Shown: positions 1-8,636 of the stretch, in pieces
How the letters are laid out: each line of letters begins with the position of its first letter
How positions within the stretch are numbered: position 1 is the stretch's first letter
The notes under the pieces: generated by a model
Seen by the model: the letters and a program-made list of their open reading frames with translations, nothing else
Databases searched by the model: none
Told to the model about the DNA's origin: nothing
NCBI GenBank assembly: GCA_003979185.1
Contig: RYWJ01000001.1
Location: 1 to 64,000 of the forward strand
Length of the DNA stretch: 64,000 nucleotides
Origin: Candidatus Saccharimonadota bacterium
GTDB taxonomy: Bacteria > Patescibacteriota > Saccharimonadia > Saccharimonadales > Saccharimonadaceae
Direction: 5' to 3'
Position numbers and translations under genes: made by a program

Positions 1-7
1 TTTTCAT
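1..7 (-). CDS. start of a gene running off the left edge
   Basis: On the minus strand an ATG lies at 7-5, preceded by a GGGAGAT ribosome-binding-like sequence around 12-18. Only two codons are inside the window, so neither the gene nor its product can be identified. It would follow the pilin genes in the same direction, so it may belong to the same T4SS cluster. A TATAAT-like box and a short GTTGGT/ACCAAC inverted repeat lie between it and the pilin gene. Confidence 0.3.
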
Positions 8-90
8 TAATATCTCCCATTAAGTTTTCTACTCTTAGTTGGTATTATATAACACCAACCAGCTCATGTCTAGGCAATTTTTATAGAATT

Positions 91-465
91 TTAATGCACA
101 GTCTTGAGTACAAATGCCACAATGACATAAGCTAATAGCGACACAATCAAGCCAGCCACTCCGTAGATAATGATATTTTTACCTTTATTAACTTTAGAGG
201 AATCACCCTGAGAAGTCATATAAGTAAAGCCACCATAGATAATCACTCCAACAGCGACTATTCCCAAGAGACTTAATACGATTTCGATTACGTTATTAAT
301 CACCGTATCGGCGGTAGTAGTCGTACCACACCCCGCAGCATCCAAAACTTCCTGCGGCACATCTGGCATTGAACAAATATCGTCATCCGCCCAAGCTAGC
401 TGATTCACGCCAAAGCTGAACATGACTGCCATAATAGCCGCAAAAATACATAAAACTTTTTTCAT
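91..465 (-). CDS. T4SS pilin-like protein (VirB2/TrbC type)
   Basis: A 124-residue small membrane protein with a signal peptide at residues 1-26 (ending AWA), a short cysteine-containing mature start, then two hydrophobic helices at about 60-82 and 97-121. The polar turn between them, with the motif YMTSQGDSSKVNKGK, is the hallmark of the pilin-like small proteins found with CPR-type T4SS loci. It should sit in the cytoplasmic membrane as a pilus or channel subunit. Its start codon shares one base with the stop of the preceding minus-strand gene (TAATG), so translation is probably coupled. Family assignment rests on topology and the loop motif; the exact role (pilus versus channel) is inference. 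Confidence 0.8.
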   Translation of the reverse strand: MKKVLCIFAAIMAVMFSFGVNQLAWADDDICSMPDVPQEVLDAAGCGTTTTADTVINNVIEIVLSLLGIVAVGVIIYGGFTYMTSQGDSSKVNKGKNIIIYGVAGLIVSLLAYVIVAFVLKTVH

Positions 466-1181
466 TAGATTGCTCCTCCTATCGAACTCACTACAAAATT
501 CGTAATCACAGCCGCCGCTATTACGATAATCAAACCCACGATAGAGAAGATAATACTATGTGTAGCCTTGCTAATCTTGCCAGGATCGCCCGTCGCCAAC
601 ATATAATCAACGCCACTTTTAATAATAAAGATCACCGCAACTAGACCAGCCATCAGGTATGCCCACGAGAAGATATTGGCAACTTTTTCTTGAGTAAATT
701 CACCCTGCTCCCAGCCACCGCTCGTATTAATATCAAGAATATTAATAACCGTATTAACAATCACCGATGCACCAATCGCAATCACAACACCGATAATCGC
801 TGAGGTCAAGGTCTTCTTACCTTTAGCCGCCTTGCCAGGATCGCCTTGTGACATCATATAGAGGTAACCTCCGTAGATCACCATTGCTACCGCAATATAA
901 CCAATCGCCAATGTTAAATCAAAAATCACATTCAGGACAATACGCCATACAAACTGCGTAAGGGCTTGTTCATCGCCTTTATTGATTGTCTTGATTTCTC
1001 CCCCCTCACATAAACCATCGTACCAAGGTTTGAACCCTAAGAAATCGCCACCGCAAGAATTCGTGCTCGTAACACTTGGCCCCTCATCTTCGGCAGTCGC
1101 CCATGCTGATTGTGTCCCGAACCCCAACGTAGCACTAGCAATTAAAACTGTTCCAATTATACCAAAAAGCTTCCATTTCAT
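465..1181 (-). CDS. tandem-duplicated T4SS pilin-like protein
   Basis: 238 residues with a signal peptide (1-28), a cysteine pair region (about 43-58) and then two successive pilin-like units. Unit one has helices around 75-110 and 122-150 with the loop YMMSQGDPGKAAKGKK. Unit two has helices around 170-190 and 205-235 with the loop YMLATGDPGKISKATH. The loop motif matches that of the neighbouring 124-residue pilin, so this reads as two pilin domains fused in one polypeptide. It is transcribed divergently from the VirB6-like gene, with the 160-bp gap carrying the latter's promoter, and is coupled by TAATG overlap to the single-domain pilin downstream. A tandem fusion may fix the stoichiometry of a membrane ring or base; that is inference. 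Confidence 0.78.
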   Translation of the reverse strand: MKWKLFGIIGTVLIASATLGFGTQSAWATAEDEGPSVTSTNSCGGDFLGFKPWYDGLCEGGEIKTINKGDEQALTQFVWRIVLNVIFDLTLAIGYIAVAMVIYGGYLYMMSQGDPGKAAKGKKTLTSAIIGVVIAIGASVIVNTVINILDINTSGGWEQGEFTQEKVANIFSWAYLMAGLVAVIFIIKSGVDYMLATGDPGKISKATHSIIFSIVGLIIVIAAAVITNFVVSSIGGAI

Positions 1182-1274
1182 AGCCCTATCTTAGCATTAT
1201 TTCTCGAAAAATCCAAGGTCAAGGGAAGAAAATGGCGATATTGAGCTAATTCTGAGCAATTTAGCCAAAAACTC

Positions 1275-1303
1275 TTGACTAAAAAGCTTATGTGTGATAT
1301 AAT
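1275..1303 (+). promoter_or_regulatory. sigma70-type promoter of the T4SS operon
   Basis: TTGACT at 1275-1280 and TATAAT at 1298-1303 are separated by exactly 17 bp. A small ACCCA/TGGGT hairpin (about 1312-1326) follows at the expected start of the transcript. The VirB6-like gene starts at 1344. Confidence 0.8.
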
Positions 1304-1343
1304 GAAAGTATACCCATCAGGTGGGTGAGTTGAGAAATTGATT

Positions 1344-4300
1344 ATGAAAAGTTTGTTTAGTAAAATAACAGCGACCATTTTGCTAGTGCTTAGCGTGGTT
1401 TTTTGTGATTTGGCAATCGTGCCAGCTCCTGTTTTTGCCGAAGAAGACGATTTTGTTCCAGGCACCTCTGAGGAACGTGTAGATCCAATTGAGAATCCAG
1501 ATACCACACCAAAAGATGACTCAGAGGACAACACTACTCAAAATCCTGACGATAGTACCGATGATGAGGAATTCATACCAGGCGTTTCCACTCAGCCTGT
1601 AGATCCGATCGAGAATCCTGATACAACCCCAGACGAAACTACTGATGGAAATGACGAGGACGCAGAAAGCACCAATATCTGTACTGAAGAAGCGGGGAAT
1701 CTTGGATGGATTATTTGTCCATCGACAGGTGTAATCGCAAAAATCACCGATCAACTATACAACTTAATTAGCGATTTTCTGGTGGTTGAACCGCTTACGA
1801 TGGATGGCACCTCGCCGATCTACCAAGTTTGGAAATATGCACGTAGTCTCACAAATATTGTTTTTGTGATTTTTTTGGTAATTATTATTTACTCACAGTT
1901 AACTGGCTTAGGATTGAATAATTATAGCGTAAAACGCACACTACCACGCTTGATTATCACTGTTATTTTGGTAAACTTAAGCTTCTTGATCTGTTCTCTA
2001 GCCGTGGATGTCAGTAATATTCTTGGTGCCAGTTTGCGTAATACTTTTGTTAGCATTCAGGAATCACTGATTACATCTGGAGTCGACCTAGCTAGCGCTA
2101 ATATATCTATTTCAAGCGTTCTAACCGCAGTTGTTAGCGGCGGTACAATTGCCGGCTTTGTCATTAGCGCAACTGGTGCATCTTTCTGGATGCTAGTGCC
2201 ATTATTGGTGAGTGGGTTGATCGCAGTTGCCACTGGTTTAATCACGGTAGCTACCCGCCAAGCAGTCATTGCACTCCTCATCATGATCGCACCACTCGCT
2301 TTTGTCCTGTACCTACTACCAAATACCGAAAAATGGTTTACACAATGGAAGAACCTGCTCACCCGTATGTTAGTATTCTTCCCAATGTTTAGTCTACTCT
2401 TCGGAGCGTCACAGTTAACTGGCCTAGCCCTCATCGCATCGGCTTCCAATTCGTTTGGCATCATTCTTGGTGTAGCGGTGCAGATCTTACCATTATTCCT
2501 ATCCTGGTCACTCATGAAGATGTCTGGTACCTTCCTCAGCACCATCAACAGTGGACTACGCAAAGCCCTCTCCCCACTACAACGTGCCACTTCTTCCTAT
2601 GCAAACGAGCATGCCGAGCAATTCCGCCAAAATCATATCAGCAAGTCAGAAGCCTCTGGTGCAAGGCTCCGTCGCTATCTAGATTCCCGCCGAGCATTGC
2701 GCCTCGAGGACACTAAGAATTCTACCGACATTCGCACAAATCGCGCTCTCGAACGCGCCTATACCACCATGTCTTCTATAGTGGGACGCGATGATCAGGG
2801 TAACACGGTCTGGACTAAAACTCCAAACCGCTACGCTCGCAACGCGAAGACTGCCAGCTACTACGCTACACTGTCTAGCACAGCAAGTCTCGCCCATAAA
2901 AACACCATGACTGCCTATGGTCGACATTTTGAGGACAAGATGGCTCAAAGCATTAGCGATCAACATGCTGAGGCCTTCCTCGATTCTATGGCACAGCAAT
3001 TCTTGGCTACCAATGAAGCTCAAGCAGATCAGGATTATCTATTGAGTCGTTATCTGGGTGCAAAAAAGAACCTCGTCAATAATACCTATGAATACAACCG
3101 ATTAATTAAGGGCGCTGCCGGTGGTCTTGGACACACTGGCGAGACCTCCATTATGGGTCAGGTTATCGTCGGCAACTCCACAATCGAAAATCGTCGTCGT
3201 ACCGAAGGTCGTATCATGATCAATAAATTCGGTATGGAAAAACACAAGCAAGAATTGCGTGGCATGGCTTTTGATATTGATAAAATGAATGATAATGGCT
3301 ACGAGGTAGATGAATATAACAACCCTATCGAAGATGACCAATATAACCTCTTACCTAGTAAAGCCCACACTCCATGGCAACGTTACATTGCTGTCAATGC
3401 TCACGGTAAGGAAATTACCAAAGAAGAATACGATGCTCTCAGCGAGGAAGAACGCAGGAAATGGACCAAAGTGCGTTACTTTGACATTACTGATGACGCA
3501 GGGAATCATGTACAGCGCGTGTTTGAAGACGATGCTGGTTACATGAAAGAGCTGCTTGCTGATGATGTCTTTATTGCCGATCCAATCGTGCGACGCTTTA
3601 CTACACAGATTGGCGTAGCACAAAACGAGAACGAGAAAGATGGTATCTTGCGCAGATATCATAGCACTATCCGAACCGCCGTCGATAATAGTGGGTTTAA
3701 GAAGGGCCATGGTGCCGGCTATACACAAATGTATACATCAACAGCCAATGCCGGATTGATTCGCAACATGACACATCATAACATTCTTTTGTTACAAAGC
3801 TTTTCTGCCTCATCTAAGCCAGGTGATTTCGCCCAACAGGATGCTTTCTTCATTGAAGAGTTAGAAAATTTAATGGCGACCGCTAAGAATCCTGAGCTAT
3901 TTAGTCATTACTTTACGGATGAAGGTATTCAGACCGCCACCACCAATAACGGCGTGCCGATTAACGGTCTGAAACTGGTTTACGATAAAGACACCAAGCA
4001 ACCTAAGTGGGAAGAGGTAAATTATCGAGATCTGGAGCAACTCGACCATTCTCCACTTGAGGAAGATAGGAAAGAGGCTTTGGAGTGCCGCAAGAATTAT
4101 ATTAAGCACAAGGTGATTCCTAAAGCTATTGCTACCGCATTTAGTGACCTTGAACGCAAACTATCACCTGAAGCCGTCAACTCGTTGAAGCCAGGAGCAA
4201 AGAAAGCACTAGATAAGTTACGTAACGAGCTGTCAGATATCGTAATCATGAACCTTGATGAGAGTATTCCATTCACAGAACGTCCAGATGGCAACAATAA

Positions 4301-4784
4301 CCTTGCCGCTGTACCTGATACAAACAGTATGAATCAGGGCGTTAAAGAAACGCAAAGATATATTAAGGAAACCTACGGACAAGTATCCGCCGAAAGACCT
4401 TCAGTGACCACAATTGGTCAATCTGCCCGCAATAGCATTAATAGCTTTAACCAAAAACTTCAGCGCAGCCAAGAAGCCGATGAACGTATTCGTAAACACG
4501 AAGATACTATGGAAATACTTAATACGTTCGAAGAATACTATATGAATGCCAAGAACGGGGGTAGTTTACACATTTTCTGCCAAGACATAGCAGCACTCTT
4601 TAGCGAACGACGTATTTTGAGCGAGTGGCGAGATGAATGTAATCGTATTCTGCAAGAATATCTTACTATCATAAATACAGACTTTATCCGGAGCATTACC
4701 GACTTTAACGCTGAATCAGAGCAAATCGACAACCTTTATGCCGAAATCAGTAACCTGCTTTACACAATTGTAAACCAATCATAA
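1344..4784 (+). CDS. VirB6/TrbL-like T4SS channel protein with large cytoplasmic domain
   Basis: 1146 residues from the ATG at 1344; an in-frame TTG two codons upstream is less likely. Signal peptide at 1-33. An acidic region follows with two near-copies of a unit (FVPGTSEERVDPIENPDTTP / FIPGVSTQPVDPIENPDTTP). From about 160 to 400 there are six or more membrane helices, including a block with APLAF, YLLPNTEKWF and KNLLTRMLVFFPMF that is characteristic of CPR TrbL/VirB6-type proteins. The remaining 700 residues are hydrophilic, mostly helical and probably cytoplasmic. It is first in a plus-strand T4SS operon and probably forms the inner-membrane channel. The long C-terminal part matches no domain I recognise. 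Confidence 0.8.
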   Translation: MKSLFSKITATILLVLSVVFCDLAIVPAPVFAEEDDFVPGTSEERVDPIENPDTTPKDDSEDNTTQNPDDSTDDEEFIPGVSTQPVDPIENPDTTPDETTDGNDEDAESTNICTEEAGNLGWIICPSTGVIAKITDQLYNLISDFLVVEPLTMDGTSPIYQVWKYARSLTNIVFVIFLVIIIYSQLTGLGLNNYSVKRTLPRLIITVILVNLSFLICSLAVDVSNILGASLRNTFVSIQESLITSGVDLASANISISSVLTAVVSGGTIAGFVISATGASFWMLVPLLVSGLIAVATGLITVATRQAVIALLIMIAPLAFVLYLLPNTEKWFTQWKNLLTRMLVFFPMFSLLFGASQLTGLALIASASNSFGIILGVAVQILPLFLSWSLMKMSGTFLSTINSGLRKALSPLQRATSSYANEHAEQFRQNHISKSEASGARLRRYLDSRRALRLEDTKNSTDIRTNRALERAYTTMSSIVGRDDQGNTVWTKTPNRYARNAKTASYYATLSSTASLAHKNTMTAYGRHFEDKMAQSISDQHAEAFLDSMAQQFLATNEAQADQDYLLSRYLGAKKNLVNNTYEYNRLIKGAAGGLGHTGETSIMGQVIVGNSTIENRRRTEGRIMINKFGMEKHKQELRGMAFDIDKMNDNGYEVDEYNNPIEDDQYNLLPSKAHTPWQRYIAVNAHGKEITKEEYDALSEEERRKWTKVRYFDITDDAGNHVQRVFEDDAGYMKELLADDVFIADPIVRRFTTQIGVAQNENEKDGILRRYHSTIRTAVDNSGFKKGHGAGYTQMYTSTANAGLIRNMTHHNILLLQSFSASSKPGDFAQQDAFFIEELENLMATAKNPELFSHYFTDEGIQTATTNNGVPINGLKLVYDKDTKQPKWEEVNYRDLEQLDHSPLEEDRKEALECRKNYIKHKVIPKAIATAFSDLERKLSPEAVNSLKPGAKKALDKLRNELSDIVIMNLDESIPFTERPDGNNNLAAVPDTNSMNQGVKETQRYIKETYGQVSAERPSVTTIGQSARNSINSFNQKLQRSQEADERIRKHEDTMEILNTFEEYYMNAKNGGSLHIFCQDIAALFSERRILSEWRDECNRILQEYLTIINTDFIRSITDFNAESEQIDNLYAEISNLLYTIVNQS

Positions 4785-4854
4785 TATTCTTTGTCGAGAC
4801 TAAAAGCTTCCCAAAATCTTCTAAATTCTGCTAGCAAACTTGTTTGCCATGTTA

Positions 4855-4860
4855 TATAAT
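4855..4860 (+). promoter_or_regulatory. -10 box of a probable leaderless promoter (PrgI gene)
   Basis: TATAAT ends 6 nt before the ATG at 4867, so transcription would begin at or next to the start codon and no ribosome-binding site fits. No good -35 is seen. The same spacing recurs at several other genes here. Confidence 0.55.
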
Positions 4861-4866
4861 AGTGAC

Positions 4867-5793
4867 ATGGCTACATACAAAGTTCCGCAAGACGTTGAGG
4901 CGGACGATAAGTTATTGGGACCATTCACTTTTCGACAGTTCATCTACTTGATGATTGTGTTCGGTCTACTCATGCTAGCGGTGGGATTGTTCCAAATTTA
5001 TCCTATTTTGGCAGTGATTCCTGTGCCGTTTGCATTGTTTTTTGGCGTTCTAGCATTACCTATTAAAAAGGATCAGCCTATGGAAACGTATTTGGCGGCC
5101 TTGTGGTCATTTTATACTAAACCAAATAAGCGTTACTGGATGCCAGGCCAGAGTAACTCTACTATTCTGATTACCGCACCAAAGAAAGTTGAAGCACCTC
5201 GTGCACGCAATCTGTCTTCTGATGAGGCTGGTCGGCGATTGTCTTTCTTGGCGGATGTGGTGGATTCTGAAGGTCAAGCCATTAAGAATGCTAGCACTAC
5301 CATGAAGGACGAGTTTTACGCCGAGGCCTACAACACAACCGATATGTTTGATCGACGAGATAATTTTAACCTTAACAATATGATGACTCAGGAGCAAGGT
5401 GAGCGTCGCGCTGCAGTTGTAGATCAAATGCGCAACGCCATTGCACAATCTGATTATAACTACGAGGCTCGCAATGCCAACCAAGGAATGCTGCAACTAC
5501 CAGGACAACGCGTCTTACAGCCGCGCAGTGGATATAACAACTCTGGTAGTGATTTTACTCCGTCTGGCGCACCAGCCACATTGTCTGGGTTCGAGTCGCC
5601 AGTCGTAGTGCAGCCAGTCCTACCTACGACTAATAATCAAACTGATTTGGATTTAGCTAACCCAGAACTCGTTCAGCAACAGATGAATGCTTTAGCGAAC
5701 CCAGTTGCGACCCCACGCACAGAAAATGTTCAAGAGCAAGCCGATCGTATCCGACGCGAAAATGAAAGTGAAGTTTATGTATCGTTACATTAA
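4867..5793 (+). CDS. PrgI family T4SS membrane protein
   Basis: 308 residues from the ATG at 4867 (MATYKVPQDVE); a longer reading from 4840 would overlap the -10 box. The N-terminus has the PrgI family layout: a short polar KVPQDVEADDKLLGPFTFRQF segment, then two adjacent membrane helices (about 25-45 and 48-66), then a YLAALWSFYTKPNKRYW segment. The rest (about 110-308) is hydrophilic and Q/N-rich, longer than typical PrgI proteins. PrgI proteins regularly precede VirB4-type ATPases in Gram-positive and CPR T4SS loci and are thought to be VirB3-like partners of the ATPase at the membrane. Here it is followed by the TraC-like and VirB4 genes. Confidence 0.85.
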   Translation: MATYKVPQDVEADDKLLGPFTFRQFIYLMIVFGLLMLAVGLFQIYPILAVIPVPFALFFGVLALPIKKDQPMETYLAALWSFYTKPNKRYWMPGQSNSTILITAPKKVEAPRARNLSSDEAGRRLSFLADVVDSEGQAIKNASTTMKDEFYAEAYNTTDMFDRRDNFNLNNMMTQEQGERRAAVVDQMRNAIAQSDYNYEARNANQGMLQLPGQRVLQPRSGYNNSGSDFTPSGAPATLSGFESPVVVQPVLPTTNNQTDLDLANPELVQQQMNALANPVATPRTENVQEQADRIRRENESEVYVSLH

Positions 5794-5804
5794 GGAGCTA
5801 GTGA

Positions 5805-6821
5805 ATGAATCCACAAAATAGTAACTTTGGTCAGAATATGGGGCAACCACAGGGGATACCAATACAACCAAACCAAATGCCTATGCCGCCAATGCAAAAT
5901 GGGCAAATGCCAATGCCACCAGTTCAACCAATGGGCATGCAGCCTGGTATGCAAGGTCAGTTTGCACAATCAAACTTAGCCCAACAGCAGCTCACTCAGC
6001 AGCAGATTCTCCAACAGCAGCAAGCAGCCATGCAAACTGCTAATGCGAATATCGTTACTCCTCCCGCCTTAGAGGGACCTCAAGCCATTGGCTCTCAAGA
6101 CACTACACCAAAAGTACTAGAAAACCCAATTTCCACCCAGTCTACCTTGCTAATTTCTGAGCTACGTGATGGCGTGGTAATCATGAAGGATGGCTCATTC
6201 CGCGCAGTAGTAGCGTGCCAATCAATTAACTTTGACTTAATGTCCGAACAGGAACGAGAGGGCGTCGAATATAGCTATCAAAACTTCCTGAACTCCTTAA
6301 ACTTTACCGTTCAGATCCTAATTCGCTCGCAACGCGTGGATATCGGACCATACATTGAACGCCTATCAACTATTCGTCGCAATAATGACAATATGTTGCT
6401 CGGTGTATTGATGGATGATTATATTAACTTTATTGATATCCTGTCTCAAGAAGCAAACATCATGGATAAATCCTTCTTTATTGTGATTCCATATTATAGC
6501 TCTGCTGACGCTGAGGCCTTTGTAAATCAAACTAAAAATCTTTTCAAGACTTTTGGTAAAAAAGCCCCAATCGTTACCAAGATTAATCGCGATACCTATA
6601 ATAAGGCCATAGATGAACTCAATAACCGTGTTGAGTCAGTGATTTCTGGGCTCTTTCATATTGGTATTCAATCTGTTCGCCTCAACACTCGTGAATTAGC
6701 TGAACTTTATTATAACTTCAACAACCCAGATACCGCTGTACGTCAACCATTAGTGGATTTTACCAAGCTAGCCACTACTTATGTAAGCAAAGGAGAGAAA
6801 CCAAATGGCCAGGAAAGATAA
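5805..6821 (+). CDS. TraC-like T4SS protein related to the VirB4 N-terminal region
   Basis: 338 residues. The first 85 are P/Q/M/N-rich low complexity. The folded part (about 105-330) begins with a segment like TLLISELRDGVVIMKDGSFRAVV and includes FVIPYYSS and LGVLMDDYINFI, resembling the N-terminal TraC/VirB4-like domain that CPR genomes encode separately between PrgI and the VirB4 ATPase. It lacks a Walker A motif, so it is not itself an ATPase. A GGAGC sequence sits just upstream of the ATG, and the 3' end overlaps the VirB4 gene by 17 nt, suggesting co-translation and a physical partnership. Confidence 0.72.
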   Translation: MNPQNSNFGQNMGQPQGIPIQPNQMPMPPMQNGQMPMPPVQPMGMQPGMQGQFAQSNLAQQQLTQQQILQQQQAAMQTANANIVTPPALEGPQAIGSQDTTPKVLENPISTQSTLLISELRDGVVIMKDGSFRAVVACQSINFDLMSEQEREGVEYSYQNFLNSLNFTVQILIRSQRVDIGPYIERLSTIRRNNDNMLLGVLMDDYINFIDILSQEANIMDKSFFIVIPYYSSADAEAFVNQTKNLFKTFGKKAPIVTKINRDTYNKAIDELNNRVESVISGLFHIGIQSVRLNTRELAELYYNFNNPDTAVRQPLVDFTKLATTYVSKGEKPNGQER

Positions 6822-8634
6822 ACAATCCAAGCTAACTGCAGCCGAGATTGCCATGCAATCTCAGGCTATTGATGAAGCAGAAATCCAGCAAGCTTTTGAG
6901 CAAGGGATCACCACTTTACGCGATTTAATTTCTCCAAGCTCTATCGAAATCCATTCGGGATACTTTCGTCTAGGTACTAAATATGGTCGCACGATTTATA
7001 TTTATGGCTATCCGCGCACTTTATATACAGGCTGGTTGTCTCCATTAATCAATATCGATGAGGTACTTGATGTTTCGATGTATGTTTATCCAGTCGAAAC
7101 CACCATCGTGATGAAAAACTTGCGTAAAAAGGTTACTCAGCTAGAGGCTAGCTACAACGTCAATGCTGAGCGCGGAAAAGTTCGCGATCCAGAGATCGAG
7201 GCTGCCATTAATGATGCTGAGGAATTACGTGATAAATTACAAGTTGGTGCAGAAAAGTTCTTTCGTTTTGGATTATATATTACACTTTGGGCAGATTCTT
7301 TGGATGAGCTCAGCTTCGTGCAACACAAAATCGAAACTATGCTTGGTCAACAAATGGTCTTTTCTAAAGTTGCCAGCTCACAGCAAGAGCAGGGAATGAA
7401 TAGCACTCTACCACAGTGCACCGACCAACTACAAATCCGTCGTAATATGAATACTGGGGCTATTTCGACCAGCTTTCCGTTTACTTCTGCCGATCTTACT
7501 CAGGAAAAGGGTATTCTCTACGGTGTTAATATGCACAATAATGGTCTAGTTATCTTCGACCGTTTTAGTTTAGAGAACGCTAATCTTGTCGTTTTTGCTA
7601 AGTCTGGTGCTGGTAAATCTTTCGCTGTGAAGTTGGAGGCTTTACGTTCCATGATGATTGGTGCAGAAATCCTCATTATTGACCCAGAAAACGAGTATCA
7701 GAGACTTTGTGATGCGGTGGGTGGTAGTTACATCCGACTTTCGTTGAATTCTGACGTACGTATTAATCCGTTTGATCTACCAAAGGTGGTTGATAGCGAA
7801 GATGCTAACGACGCCTTGCGTGCCAACTTAGTAACCCTACACGGTCTGTTCCGTCTTATGCTCGGTGGTAATCAAATCGCCGCTAATGGTCAGGTTGTAC
7901 CAGCCCTTACGGCCAACGAAGAGGCTGATCTCGACCAAGCTTTGATTGATACCTATGCACGTGCCGGTATTACTAGTGACCCAGCCACCCATCAATCTAT
8001 GCCACCAACTATTATTAATCTTTACGATACACTATTGCATATGGGCGGTACTGGTCCACAGCTAGCGCAACGGTTGCGTAAATATACAACTGGTACCTTT
8101 GCTGGTATCTTCTCACAACAATCGAATATCGATATTAACAACCAAATGGTAGTCTTCAATATTCGCGACCTTGAAGATGAATTACGCCCAGTCGCAATGT
8201 ATATTATTCTTTCACATATTTGGAATATTGTACGCGCAGATCAGCGTCGTCGTTTATTGATCGTTGATGAGGCTTGGCAACTCATGAAATACGATGACTC
8301 TGCCAACTTCCTCTTTAGCCTTGCAAAACGCGCCCGCAAATATTATTTGGGACTCACTACTATCACTCAGGATGTTGAGGACTTCATGAGTAGCAAAATG
8401 GGTCGCGCGATTGTTGCCAACTCATCAATGCAACTCCTATTAAAACAGAGTGCTTCGGCTGTGGATGTTCTATCAGATGTGTTTAAGCTAACTAGTGAGG
8501 AAAAGAAACGCCTTTCCAACTTCCCAGTTGGACACGGTCTTTTCTTTGCAGGCGCCAACCACGTTCATCTACAGATCATTGCCTCAGAAACTGAAGAGTC
8601 GTTGATTACCACACGTCCAGGAGATAAACGTTAA
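6805..8634 (+). CDS. virB4: VirB4-family T4SS ATPase
   Basis: 609 residues, within the usual range for compact VirB4/TraE/TraC ATPases. Walker A is AKSGAGKSFAVK at about residues 266-277; Walker B is RRLLIVDEAWQLM at about 483-495, followed by the family's arginine-rich KRARKYYLGL and TQDVEDF segments. The N-terminal third contains the family substrate-engaging region, with coiled-coil propensity around 110-150. It would power substrate transfer or pilus assembly at the inner membrane. An RBS (GGAGAGAA) lies inside the end of the preceding gene. Identification is strong. Confidence 0.93.
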   Translation: MARKDKQSKLTAAEIAMQSQAIDEAEIQQAFEQGITTLRDLISPSSIEIHSGYFRLGTKYGRTIYIYGYPRTLYTGWLSPLINIDEVLDVSMYVYPVETTIVMKNLRKKVTQLEASYNVNAERGKVRDPEIEAAINDAEELRDKLQVGAEKFFRFGLYITLWADSLDELSFVQHKIETMLGQQMVFSKVASSQQEQGMNSTLPQCTDQLQIRRNMNTGAISTSFPFTSADLTQEKGILYGVNMHNNGLVIFDRFSLENANLVVFAKSGAGKSFAVKLEALRSMMIGAEILIIDPENEYQRLCDAVGGSYIRLSLNSDVRINPFDLPKVVDSEDANDALRANLVTLHGLFRLMLGGNQIAANGQVVPALTANEEADLDQALIDTYARAGITSDPATHQSMPPTIINLYDTLLHMGGTGPQLAQRLRKYTTGTFAGIFSQQSNIDINNQMVVFNIRDLEDELRPVAMYIILSHIWNIVRADQRRRLLIVDEAWQLMKYDDSANFLFSLAKRARKYYLGLTTITQDVEDFMSSKMGRAIVANSSMQLLLKQSASAVDVLSDVFKLTSEEKKRLSNFPVGHGLFFAGANHVHLQIIASETEESLITTRPGDKR

Positions 8635-8636
8635 AT

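Noticed and set aside
2057..2590. 177-codon minus-strand frame within the VirB6-like gene
   Set aside because: Shadow of the membrane-helix region on the opposite strand; no start signals.
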